Source of the DNA: Sebastes aleutianus
Lineage: Eukaryota > Chordata > Actinopteri > Perciformes > Sebastidae
Direction: 5' to 3'
Assembly: GCA_916700875.1 (NCBI GenBank)
Contig: CAKAKS010000066.1
Span: 13,652,361-13,716,360, forward strand
DNA length: 64,000 nt
Numbering within the stretch: the first letter of the stretch is position 1; each line of letters opens with the position of its first letter. Of the stretch, positions 45,660 to 55,469 are shown piece by piece. Made by a program: the position numbers and the translations under genes. The notes beneath the pieces were generated by a model that did not search any database, was not told where the DNA came from, and saw only the letters and a list, made by a program, of their open reading frames with translations.

Positions 45660-46541
45660 GATTCAATAAGCCATTCAGATTTGGCTCCCCTTCCTATGTC
45701 ACATGCAGGCTCATTAGAATATACCGACAACAGTTTTTTTCTCGCAAGCCAATCAGAGCAGACTGGGCTTTTTCGGGAGGTGGTCTTAAAGAGACAGGCG
45801 CTAAAGCAAAGCTTTTCAGACAGAGGCTGAATACAGGTATATTCAGACAGATGGTGTGAGCATTAAAGCATGTAAACATGTTCTAGTAGAAACCAGTGGG
45901 CAACCTCCGAGGTCTGAAAAGTGAGGTCAATGCATAAGTGCCTTAAACTTGTATTCTTTTTAATATCCAGCAGGGGGCGACTCCTCTGGTTGCAAAAAGA
46001 AGTCTGATTGTATAGAAGTCTATGAGAAAATGACCCTACTTCTCACTTGATTTATTACCTCAGTAAACATGAGTTTATGGTCTCAATCGCTAGTTTCAAG
46101 TGTTGTTCAATACAGCATGATGTTCATTTAGTAAATGGTCTCATTTAGAGTCAGATAGACCATAAAGCAGGGGATGCTTTAGGGCGTGGCTACCTTGTGA
46201 TTGACAGGTCGCTACCACAGCGTTTTCCGGCATGGGAGTTGTCCGTGTTTTCGTCTTACAACTGTAACTCTTTCACAGTATGTTTTCATTTCATGAAAGT
46301 TAATTGACGCCGAAAAAATGTCTTATTTAGCATTCAGTTGTACTTACCTCCACCCTCTCGTGTCGCTTCTGGTTGCAAAAAAACAAGATGGCGACCACCA
46401 AAATGCCTAGCTCGAGGCTACAAAACGGCAGTCCACAAACCAATGGGTGAAGTCACGGTGACTACTTCTTATATACAGTCTGTGGTAGAAACTCTAAATA
46501 CATGTATGAACCTCGAAATGAGCATGGTATGTCCCCTTTAA
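45660..46541. mobile_element. MITE related to 28908-29660, split by a 591-bp insertion
   Basis: The pieces AATCAGAGCAGACTGGGCTT and TTCTAGTAGAAAC before the insertion, and AAATACATGTATGAACCTC up to GTCCCCTTTAA after it, correspond in order to the right part of 28908-29660. The left boundary is unclear. Confidence 0.65.
45894..46484 (+). mobile_element. Inserted repeat with 8-bp target duplication (copy 2 of the 18-538 family)
   Basis: GTAGAAAC is present at 45886-45893 and 46485-46492, exactly at the edges of the inserted sequence. The host MITE is continuous if the insert and one duplication copy are removed. The insert starts CAGTGGGCAAC and ends TATACAGTCTGTG. An 8-bp duplication suggests a hAT-class transposon, but the termini show no clear inverted match. 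Confidence 0.75.
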
Positions 46542-47649
46542 GAAGGTACTATTCATGTAACTGCCTGGTATTATCACCGAATTTATGTGCGGCTAAATTG
46601 ATGTAACCAAAGTTTTGGTACATGAGAGAGACATGAAACTTTATCTCATTCATTGTTAACTTTTTTTATCCCTTCCTTTATCCTTTTGTACGCATCCAAA
46701 CAGTTTATAGTTGACACACATAAAAGTTACTCTCCATCTGTAATATATTTAATGTGTATACTCCAAAGGGGGGAGTCACACATCTTGTGCATTGTAAAAC
46801 TCTACAGCTAAAGTTAGAAATTGTATTTAACACAAAGCTACAATAAAATCTTGAAGTAGCTCGAGGCTAAAAACTACGTAACAACTGATGATCACAGTTG
46901 CCCATGTGGTGTTACTACAAGTTGGTCGCAAAACAATTTCATTTCAATAGGTGACAAAGCAGTTAATACCAGATTAAGAAATAACTTTAGTAGCTGCTAG
47001 AAAAGTGTAAAATTAGGACCTTAGAAACTTCAGAGATCATGTAGTATTTCCTTATGTGCACTGAATAGAAAACTATTAAACACTAATAATCTTAGTGGAA
47101 ACAGGAAAACCCAATGACAGCATTATTGGCTGGGGAAAGACTTTGAATGTTATTGAAAACAGGAAGACAACACAAAAACAACAGACGTCAGCCAAGGCAA
47201 CAGTATCCAAAGCCAAGTCTCTGTTTCAGAAATTTATAGTGCATATTGGCAAGGCTGTCCACACACTGACATGACAACGTGTTTCATATCCTTTTGTCTA
47301 CAAACACACATGGACAAGTGAGCACAGCTCTCCTTTTGAAGCCATTACGTAATTATTACCCCGGCAACATGTAGTTCAAGTGTGTACGCAGATCTGTAGC
47401 CCGTTTCACCTCCAGGCTATGAACCAGGGACAGCAGCCGCTCACCCAGACCTGGTCTACGTCTAAACACCTGGATCTGCTTCCTATCCGTCAGCCTCTTC
47501 CCATCTCTCTCGGGGCCAAGCTTTCATTCACGGCCAATTAGGATGTGATCGGTGTAACAGCGCGGCTGTCCACCACCAGAAGAGTCCGAGCCAGAAATAG
47601 TGGTAGTGGTGGTGAACCAGCGGCCAGGGGGCAGGGGGTTGGAAATTTG
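46542..47649. other. Intergenic, upstream of angptl2
   Basis: Non-coding. GC content rises after about 47380 toward the presumed promoter. Distal regulatory sequence is plausible but nothing specific can be identified. Confidence 0.4.
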
Positions 47650-47651
47650 AG

Positions 47652-47686
<35 letters not shown>

Positions 47687-47860
47687 GCTCGTGTTGTGCA
47701 TGCTTGTGGATCTCTTTTGTGCCATGGGGAGGAGGGGTGGAGAAAGAAGGCTGTTGCTTTAAACAAGAATGTGTTCATTTTTAAGGGAGAGGGGGGGGAG
47801 GCTCAATTTGTCTGCCTGGTGAAACACTGCGAGAGGATTTTTCATCATTTAAAAGCACCA
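47650..47860 (+). promoter_or_regulatory. Putative angptl2 promoter region with TG repeat
   Basis: The region directly upstream of the presumed leader exon contains a (TG) run at about 47654-47682, a GGGGAGGAGGGG segment and a G8 run near 47791. No convincing TATA box was seen. The promoter assignment rests on position alone. Confidence 0.35.
47654..47683. repeat. (TG)n microsatellite
   Basis: An uninterrupted run of about 15 TG dinucleotides followed by TGCGTGG. It lies roughly 200 bases upstream of the presumed angptl2 leader exon. Confidence 0.9.
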
Positions 47861-48360
47861 AGGAGTGAGAGAGAGAGAGAGGTGCAGCTGAGAGAGACAG
47901 CCTCTTAGAGCTGTGAGGCAGAAGTGATGGATTCAGCCCACAGAAAAGTGACAGTCTTCTCCTAACGGGCCACAGGCAGTACACAACCTGCCCTGGACTC
48001 TCACCATTAATCAGGAAACTACCTCCACCATCCAACTGTAAAGTTGTCTCTTGAAAACTTTTTTTATTCCAGTGGATTTTTGGATTTTGTTTGTTGAAGA
48101 CTTTCTGGCAAGTTAAGCTTCTGTCGGGCTAATGACGGTGTTTTAATCATAGGCTTTAAAACACCACTACCCTCCACGGCTGGGATGGACTGAGGTGACA
48201 AAGAGTGAGTAACAGTCAGCGCAGAAAAAAGGGGGAGAGGAGGACGCAAGGGGTGCAGCTTTCACACTTGGGATGACTTTCTACCAGGAGAAACTTCAAT
48301 CAGCTCTGCCAGGAGGGCAAGGCAACTGAGGGAGACTCATCAGTACTCTGCACTTATCTC
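47860..48360 (+). other. angptl2: angptl2 non-coding first exon (5' UTR), start approximate
   Basis: The sequence just before 48361 is GC-balanced, purine-rich and repeat-free, and ends in a good donor (CTC|GTAAGC). The coding exon at 54568 begins after a clean CTCCTCAG acceptor only 19 bases before its ATG, so an upstream non-coding exon is required; ANGPTL2 genes in general have one. The transcription start is not determined. It holds several short upstream ORFs. Another leader exon elsewhere in the intron cannot be excluded. Confidence 0.45.
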
Positions 48361-50929
48361 GTAAGCATTGAGCAACCTTTTACTTATTTATACATTTATC
48401 TTATTTATTGTGCACGTGTACACTAAATTATGTCAAACATTACTTCAATTCACTGCACTGACAAATTGCCTGTAATAAGTAAGTCCATAGAGCAAATGAT
48501 GACCTTTGTTGGAGTTGTTTTTGTGAGCTCAGAGTCAGCCCAGTGACATTTGTAACAAAACAGTGAAGCAATTATTTTGCCATTTCGTTAAATGGATTGA
48601 AGTCAGACTTTTAACTGTTCACTCTCAAGCCGCTGCACTTCACATAATGATTTTGTTTGATCATAAATTCATCAGTCGTCATGCAGCATCTGTTATCTGA
48701 CTCACTGTTCAGTGCCAAAGGGTGATTGTACTTTCTGATGAGTAACTGGACTGATGGACTTGGTTGAGGGGGGGTTAATTCAGCGCAGGGTGATGCTGGA
48801 GAGCGGGCTCTCTGGGCTAAGTGCTTCTTCGCTACTGATAAAACACTCAAGCTTGTGAAAACACAGGACCCTAAATGGGTAAAATAAAGGCATGGGGTAA
48901 TGAAGAGGGTGTGTAGTAGATGATTTACAGTAAGAGCCTTGTATGATACATGCTGGCATATATAATTCTAATATCTAAATAGTACCATTCATTTCTAAAA
49001 AAAGATAACCTGACTATGTCACACAGCTTCAGGATGTTCCCCTGGGCTCAAGAGGACAGGGAAGCAGGCGGTTGAATCCCGTCTTTGTTTCTGTTGCCAG
49101 AGCAGTGTTTGGATAAGGGGGCTTTGAGGTAGAATACTGGAAGTTATCGAAACAATTCCAGAGACCCCCCGCCTCTCCATCTGACTCAGATCACAAGTGC
49201 GGTACGGAAGAAGCAGCATGAGACAGAACGAAACCTAAAATCTGACCAAAAACCTGAACTCTCCTGCTCCAAAACAAATACTGTCCTATACCATGAAACT
49301 GAGCAGGTAGTTGAGGTTAATCATGTTCAAAAAATGCCATGTTACGCGCTTACAAGGATTACATGCTTGAGGAAAGAATGAGGTCACCCTCAAGGTAATG
49401 TAATAGTGCAGATTACCATGAGCAGATTGAATTTGACTCTGATCCAACACATATTGGGTGTCATGCAAGGAGGCTGCCGGTTCTCAGCGGAGCTGGCGCT
49501 AATTTGAACATGCAGCACGAAGCCGCCCCTGCAAAGTGCCCGCTTTCTTTTCAGCTACTGGCAAATTAGGCGCTGCTGTGCAGTCGTGTTGTGATCTCCT
49601 GTTGCGGATGATGATGATGTGATTACGAGGCATTCACACAGAAAGTAGGACGCCGGGAATGAATTGGGTCAGTAGATACAGTATGTCTTATAGGTGCAAA
49701 GGGGATAAGGGCGAGTAGTGGTCCCGCGTCTAGAGAGGGTCTAGCCCTCTCCGTCTGCCACCATTGACTCTCCGTGTGTGTATGGCAGCTCGCTCTAATG
49801 AGGTGACGAAGAATGCGAGGAATGCCATGCTCACGCCGAAATGAGAGGGGCTGGGGTGCGAGACATCAGCCAGTCTGCCCACCTTCTAATTAATATGTGC
49901 TGAGCATGACTAAAAAGGCTGGAGCACAGCGCTGGTCAGAGACACGCTGACCTACCCGCCGCACACACTTGATTTAACACTGAGTCAAATCCAGAAGGAG
50001 GAGTCGTGTAAACACAGACTTACCACCTGAAGACAGTAAAACCAAAACATTTTGGTGTGAAGCAGACTTGAAGAAATCGCCCAAGAGGAGCTGCCAATCA
50101 AATTCCGACGAGAGGTGTTATTCACCGCACACTACACTCGTTTGTTTTTAGGCCCTGAGCAGAGTAGACGTGTATATGACACTTCTCAACACCGGTTAAT
50201 CACTGCAGCTATTTGCCAGTCAATGGCAGCTTGTTAAAGTGAACTGATGTCGGGACAATGACGAGCCGCGGGGGCTGTTAACAGCAGGAGGAGGAGGAGG
50301 AGGCTTTTCTGTTGTTCCCTCTGGCAGACTGGTGGACGGGTTAATAACAGGCTGTCTCCGTCGGGGCAGATGGGACTCTCTCTCACGTCCCTGGGATACC
50401 GAGCCCAGCAAGTGTTGTTATTTGAAAACACACATTATCGGAAAAACACTCTTAGACACGCACATACTGCATTCACTCACACATTTCATCACAAGCTGCA
50501 AACATTTTCCCCCCTCAGCTTTGAAGTGTAGTGAAGCCTAGAGCAGGAGATTCCGGGCTAACGACATCCAACATGGGACTCCTCCGCGGCAAGGGCAAAT
50601 CACTCGGCATTTCTCAGAGACAGAGCTCATGTTCCGGGGGGAGAAACCGCAGGAGCCACTGGCCAAATACAGTCATCAGCACATTACGAGGGACAGGCTG
50701 TGGGCTGCTCTTTTATCTTGGTATGGGCTTACTCATAAGCTATTATTAGAGATATCTTTTGGGCTTTATCTGGAAAGACTATAATATAATTTCAATGAGT
50801 ATCTCTTTGCATAGTGCGAAACATATTTATGACACTACATTTTCCGAATCAATCAGCATTTGCTGAGGTGATGTCATACGGCCAGACTTTGTTGGCATGA
50901 TTAGACTGTTCTTTAGAAGTTCTCAGGAA
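48361..50929. other. angptl2 intron 1, 5' repeat-poor part
   Basis: No repeat family found elsewhere in the window occurs here. Segments such as 49485-49640 and 49860-49930 have a mixed, non-AT-biased composition, which could mark conserved regulatory sequence. No exon could be supported. Confidence 0.4.
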
Positions 50930-51834
50930 ACTAGTTGACTATCACTCATACAATTTTGTTGACTATTTGATTAGTTGATTTAATCGACAGATCTGTGAAA
51001 TACTCCTCAAATAGGGAGGTTAATAATTAACCGTTAACCGACATTAAGCATTTTAACCGATTAACGCTATCGGTTAAACGGTTAAAAGAAATATTAATAA
51101 TTCATAAAAAAGCTGAGCGGCTTAGAGGAGTGGCTCGTCACTTTAAGGAGAAAAGCTGATCCACCTTAACAGCCCACCTTAAGAGGCAGAGCCGGAGTTG
51201 CAGGATACAGGAAGTCGGCTCCGGTCTCTCGAGCTCGCCTGAGCGGTGCGGAGCAGAGGTGTTGTAACATTTATTCACCCACAAATAAACTGTACACACA
51301 CTGCTACGTTCACAGCTAAACGCCACCAACAACCCCACACTCACCGCCGCCACACACGCACAGTCTGTCGGACACTCGTTAAAGTTATGCCGGGCAGACA
51401 CACAGCTGACAACCCGCTAAACTAAACTAAATGTGCGGTGGAGACTTTTACTGGGAAAGTTGCTGCATGTCTGCGACACTACATGTAGCACCGTGGGTGC
51501 TACAGTAGCTTTCCTGACGGGTGAACTGGGGACTCAGCTGTCTGTTGTGCTCATACACTGCAGCTGGCACATGCGAGGTTAACGGTTAATAATCGGATAA
51601 CGAGGGTCAGTTATTGGTTAAGAAAATGTTTCAAAATTAGCATCCCTATCCTCAAAGAATCACACAAAAGCACCACTTTAAAACTTGTGTTTACCAGAGA
51701 TGTGCTCATAAGTTTCTTGGAAATAAGTCATTCAGCATGAAAAAAGCATAAAAAAAGACTAATCGACTAAATAAATCTTAGTTGACGACGACCAAAATGA
51801 CAGATTAGTCGACTAATCGACTAATGGCCCAGAC
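50930..51834. mobile_element. H1-type hAT relic interrupted by H2
   Basis: The left part has TTGATTTAATCGACAGATCT and the right part, after H2, has CACACAAAAGCACCACTTTA, CATAAGTTTCTTGGAAATAA and the terminal GATTAGTCGACTAATCGAC. The same order is found in 42963-43607 (reversed) and 52277-52490. Confidence 0.7.
51012..51648. mobile_element. hAT-type element H2, perfect 8-bp target duplication, nested in H1
   Basis: TCCTCAAA at 51004-51011 and again at 51649-51656 exactly flanks a 637-bp element. Its ends are TAGGGAGGTTAA and TTAGCATCCCTA, with further inverted TTAACCG-rich subterminal repeats. Eight-base duplications and TAGGG ends are typical of hAT elements. There is no transposase frame. 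It interrupts an H1-type hAT relic. Confidence 0.85.
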
Positions 51835-52279
51835 ACACCAACCTGACATCAGAGAACTAGCAAAGACTACAGCCGGCAGCCAACTACCACATACGGCGGT
51901 AGTCTGTATTCGTCATTCAAAAAGGGAAACCGGAAGACCGTGGACTCTCACTCACCACTTAGCTTCATTCCAGATGGCCATGTCATGAAACTATCCGTGT
52001 ATTGGAATGATCAGATGACATGAAGATGAAAAAAAGCTTTCCTCACATCCGTTTCTCTTCTCGTGCACTGATTCGTTTAAGCTGAAAAGTCAATCAGAGA
52101 GATTTCTCTCACCAACGCCCCCTACGCCGATTCAACATGCTGAATCGGCCGAAAAACCTCCAAGACGGACAGACTAGAGTCAATGGTGCAGAACACACTA
52201 AAACTAGGCCGACGGACGTTCACTGACGGCCCCAAACTGTCCGACGGCTGACCGTCGGCTTGGTGTGACAGGGCCTTTA
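51832..52279. mobile_element. MITE with GGCCC(A/T)G(A/T)CACACCA inverted termini
   Basis: The left end GGCCCAGACACACCAA pairs with the right end TGGTGTGACAGGGCC. The edges read CTAA and TTTAA, compatible with a TTAA target. It contains GCCGACGG-type inverted motifs (for example at 52212 and 52246). It lies between two H1-type hAT copies. Confidence 0.65.
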
Positions 52280-52490
52280 ATCGTCAGATCTGTTGAAACT
52301 GATCGCACAAAAGCACCACTTAAAATCTTGTGTTTACCAGACGTGCTTATAAGTTTCTTGGAAATAAGTCATTCACCATGAAAAAGCATAAAAAACAACT
52401 AATCGACTAAAGAAATCTTAATCGGCTAAGACCAAAATGACCGATTAGTTGACTAATCGACTACGAGGGGGCAGCCCTTTTGAAACAGAA
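52277..52490. repeat. H1-type hAT relic, right part
   Basis: It shares GCACAAAAGCACCACTTAAA, TAAGTTTCTTGGAAATAAGT and CGATTAGTTGACTAATCGAC with 51657-51834, and ends AGGGGGCAGCCCTT. Confidence 0.7.
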
Positions 52491-54567
52491 ACTACACTCT
52501 TCTTTGAGGTGTGTTAATTAATAGCAGTTTCAACTGGGGACTTTCTACTTTTTGGTACTGATTTGACAAAATGCCATGGGAGAATCAGACCTTATATTCC
52601 TCCGCACTGAAGGGGATTTTATTTCTGGCCAGGTTAAGTATAATAGCAAAATGACTGACAGGTTACAGAAGAGTACAGGAGGCAAAAGCCCACGCAAGTT
52701 TATTTTTTTTCGGTCAGTAAAAGTGTTTTCACATTCTACTCTAGACAGATAAAGCCAAAATGGTCATGTTCTTAGAGAGTGCTGCATTTCTCTTCTCCAC
52801 GTCTCCTACCTAATGCGCTGGCAGCACGCCCGGATTAACAAGACAAAAACATTTCTGCTCTCTTCCCAAGTTTGCTCTTCCTATTAAATGGTGGATTATC
52901 TTCCACACCGAGATAGGCTAAAACAAATGCACGAGGAGTTGTAAGGACTGGCAGTCCTGACGCGGATCTTCAAAAACTAAAGCCAATAAAAGTCTCTGTA
53001 TAATGCGTTCTGATTAGACGGGCCCCTTCTGACTCTGGGGAGGTGTTACACAGGACCCCTCTGTAATCCAATATGCAGCAGCTTTCAATTAAGGTGCCCC
53101 AGGAGTTCAAGGCCTTGTTATCCTTACACAGGAGTTACATTCTCCTCAGCACTCAGTGGCATCCCCCTAATAACACCACATCATCCACAAAAACGGCCTG
53201 CACTTATTTTTCTAATTAAAATGCCTACCCTTTGAATTCTGGGGATAACAGTTAAGTATCTCATTCTCATTAACTCTTGAGGAAAGTTATGGGTTGTTGT
53301 ATGGGAGGACACAGCATTTAAGAGAGACTATAATCTAGACAGGGATTAATAGTATCTCAGATTTAATCAGAAAGACAGATCAGGAGAACGTTATGTAACA
53401 GATGCCGGATAGTTAAAGTAAGCTTTTAGTCTGTTAAAACAGAAACACACGGATGCATAAATCCTGATTAATTGCCTTTCGGTGTCTGAACGCAACTTAT
53501 TTCCCTCTTTTGGTAAAGGCTATGGACAGGAATGATGCAACACGATCGATATTTAAAGCGGTTCCATGAATAGCATCATCTGGTAGTGTCTCAAATTTTC
53601 CATAAGCAAAGATGTCCAGGCCTGCAGAGGGGAGCAGATAGGAGTGTTTCTGTGTGTCAGTGGCAGTCGCCCAAACACAACCTGAGCCAGCACAGCAAAC
53701 TAAGCTAAACACACTCTCCCAACAGCAATGAATCTGACTAAAGAAATCAGCACATCATTAGACTAAAGAAATATTTTTTTTAGGGACAGTGAGGTGATTA
53801 GTAACTTTCAAACAACATGTACTGCATACTTTTTGATAGCGGAAAACTGATTCAAACAGACCAGGATCAAGGCCAGATGTGTCCAATGAATGACACAAAT
53901 GGGAAAACTGCAGTGTGTTTTCATGCCAGTAGTGCTACGTACAGTATAGTAACCATGAGATTCTTCATATATCACATGTGAATATAATGCTTTTCCTGTC
54001 ATGGAAAGTCACAGCAGCCACTGGGGCGCTCAGCGAGGCAAGTGAGCGATTTTCTTTCAGATCTAATCTGTTTCGGGAGCTGTAATAACCTCCAGCCATG
54101 TCTAGGTTGAGATGTGTATGCACAGGGCTTCTGTGCCTGTCTGATCCTGGCAGGTAATGGAGGATAGGACCAGTGTAACCTGATGGGCAGCCTTCTTCTG
54201 GTCCCAATCAGCTTAGCTGTGAAGGACTCCATTGATGCCCTGTCAGTTCTAATAGTAAGGAAAAAAAGGTTCAGCTGGTCTAACAGTTCCTCCGCCTCAC
54301 TCCCCGCCACTCCGGAGAAAGACAAGCTACCTAGCTAGCCATCCGTCTCTGGAGCTGCGTCCGTTCTCTTCCAGGCGAGCTACGACCACACTTTACGGCC
54401 CCACTTACATGTGTTGCCACCGTAACAGCTAACAACAATCGCCATTTTCTTTTGTACTAGTCAAATGATCGTTCAATGTCCACTCGAATGTCTACTCCTA
54501 TTCTATTTCTATGTTTTTTTCACTACAATGCAATCATGTTCTCCATTTTCTTCCCCATTCTCCTCAG
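52491..54567. other. angptl2 intron 1, 3' part
   Basis: Repeat-poor intron. A 71-codon minus-strand frame at 53497-53712 reads like ordinary protein but matches no family I recognise. The intron ends in CTCCTCAG at 54567. Confidence 0.4.
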
Positions 54568-54586
54568 GCGTTGGTGAGTTGGACAC

Positions 54587-55469
54587 ATGGAGCCCCCTTC
54601 AATGGTCCTGCTGGGGCTCCTTGTTGTTTATGGACTAGCCTGCGGTGCCCAGCAGACTCAGGGGAGTCCGTCGGGCAACAGCCACGGCAAGGACAGGACC
54701 CAAGTATTTGAGAGCAGTGAGGATGATTTAGAGAAAGGATTTTTCTATGCTGGAAGGAGCAAGCGCGCTCCAGCCGAACAGCCACAGGACAAGTGCTCCT
54801 ACACTTTCATTGTGCCTCAACAAAAAGTGACCGGAGCCATCTGCGTCAACTCCAAGGAGCCGGAGGCCATGCTGGAGAATCGGGTGAACAAACAGGAGCT
54901 GGAGCTGCTAAACGTTGAGCTGCAGAAACAGAAGAGGCAGATCGAGACCCTGCAGCAGTTGGTGGAGGTGGACGGAGGTATTGTCAATGAGGTCAAGCTT
55001 CTGAGGAAGGAGAGCCGAAACATGAACTCCAGAGTCACTCAGCTGTACATGCAGCTGCTCCACGAGATCATCAGGAAGAGGGACAATGCCCTCGAGTTGG
55101 CTCAGATGGAGAACAAGATCCTGAACCAAACCTCCGAGATGCAACAGCTCACCGGTCGGTACAAGGATCTCGAGCACAAGTACCAGCACTTGGCATCTTT
55201 GGCCACCAACCAATCGACTCTTATTGCCCTGTTGGAGGAGCAGTGCCAGAGTCGCCCGCCCCCTCGTCATCACGTGCCCGTCGTCCCCCAGCCACGGCCT
55301 CAGCCACCTCCGCCATCGCCACCTCTCAACAAGCCTTACCAGCCACCCGTCATTCCACGAACCAACAAGCCAATCAGCAACGAGATCCAGAGTGACCAGA
55401 AATCTCAACCGCCACTTCCAACGATGCCCACCGGCACACACAGCCCCTCCACCACCGACAAGCCCTCTG
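54587..55469 (+). CDS. angptl2: angptl2 coding exon 2: signal peptide, coiled coil, linker
   Basis: The exon starts after CTCCTCAG at 54567; ATG at 54587 is its first ATG. A second ATG at codon 6 directly precedes the hydrophobic core MVLLGLLVVYGLACG, so either could start translation. The exon encodes the whole N-terminal region and ends CTG|GTGAGT in phase 1. The frame stays open past the donor to 55600, which would give a C-terminally truncated protein if the intron were retained. Confidence 0.93.

Noticed and set aside
54908..55441. 177-codon minus-strand frame opposite angptl2 exon 2
   Set aside because: It is a shadow of the leucine- and proline-rich coding exon on the other strand and shows no family signature of its own.
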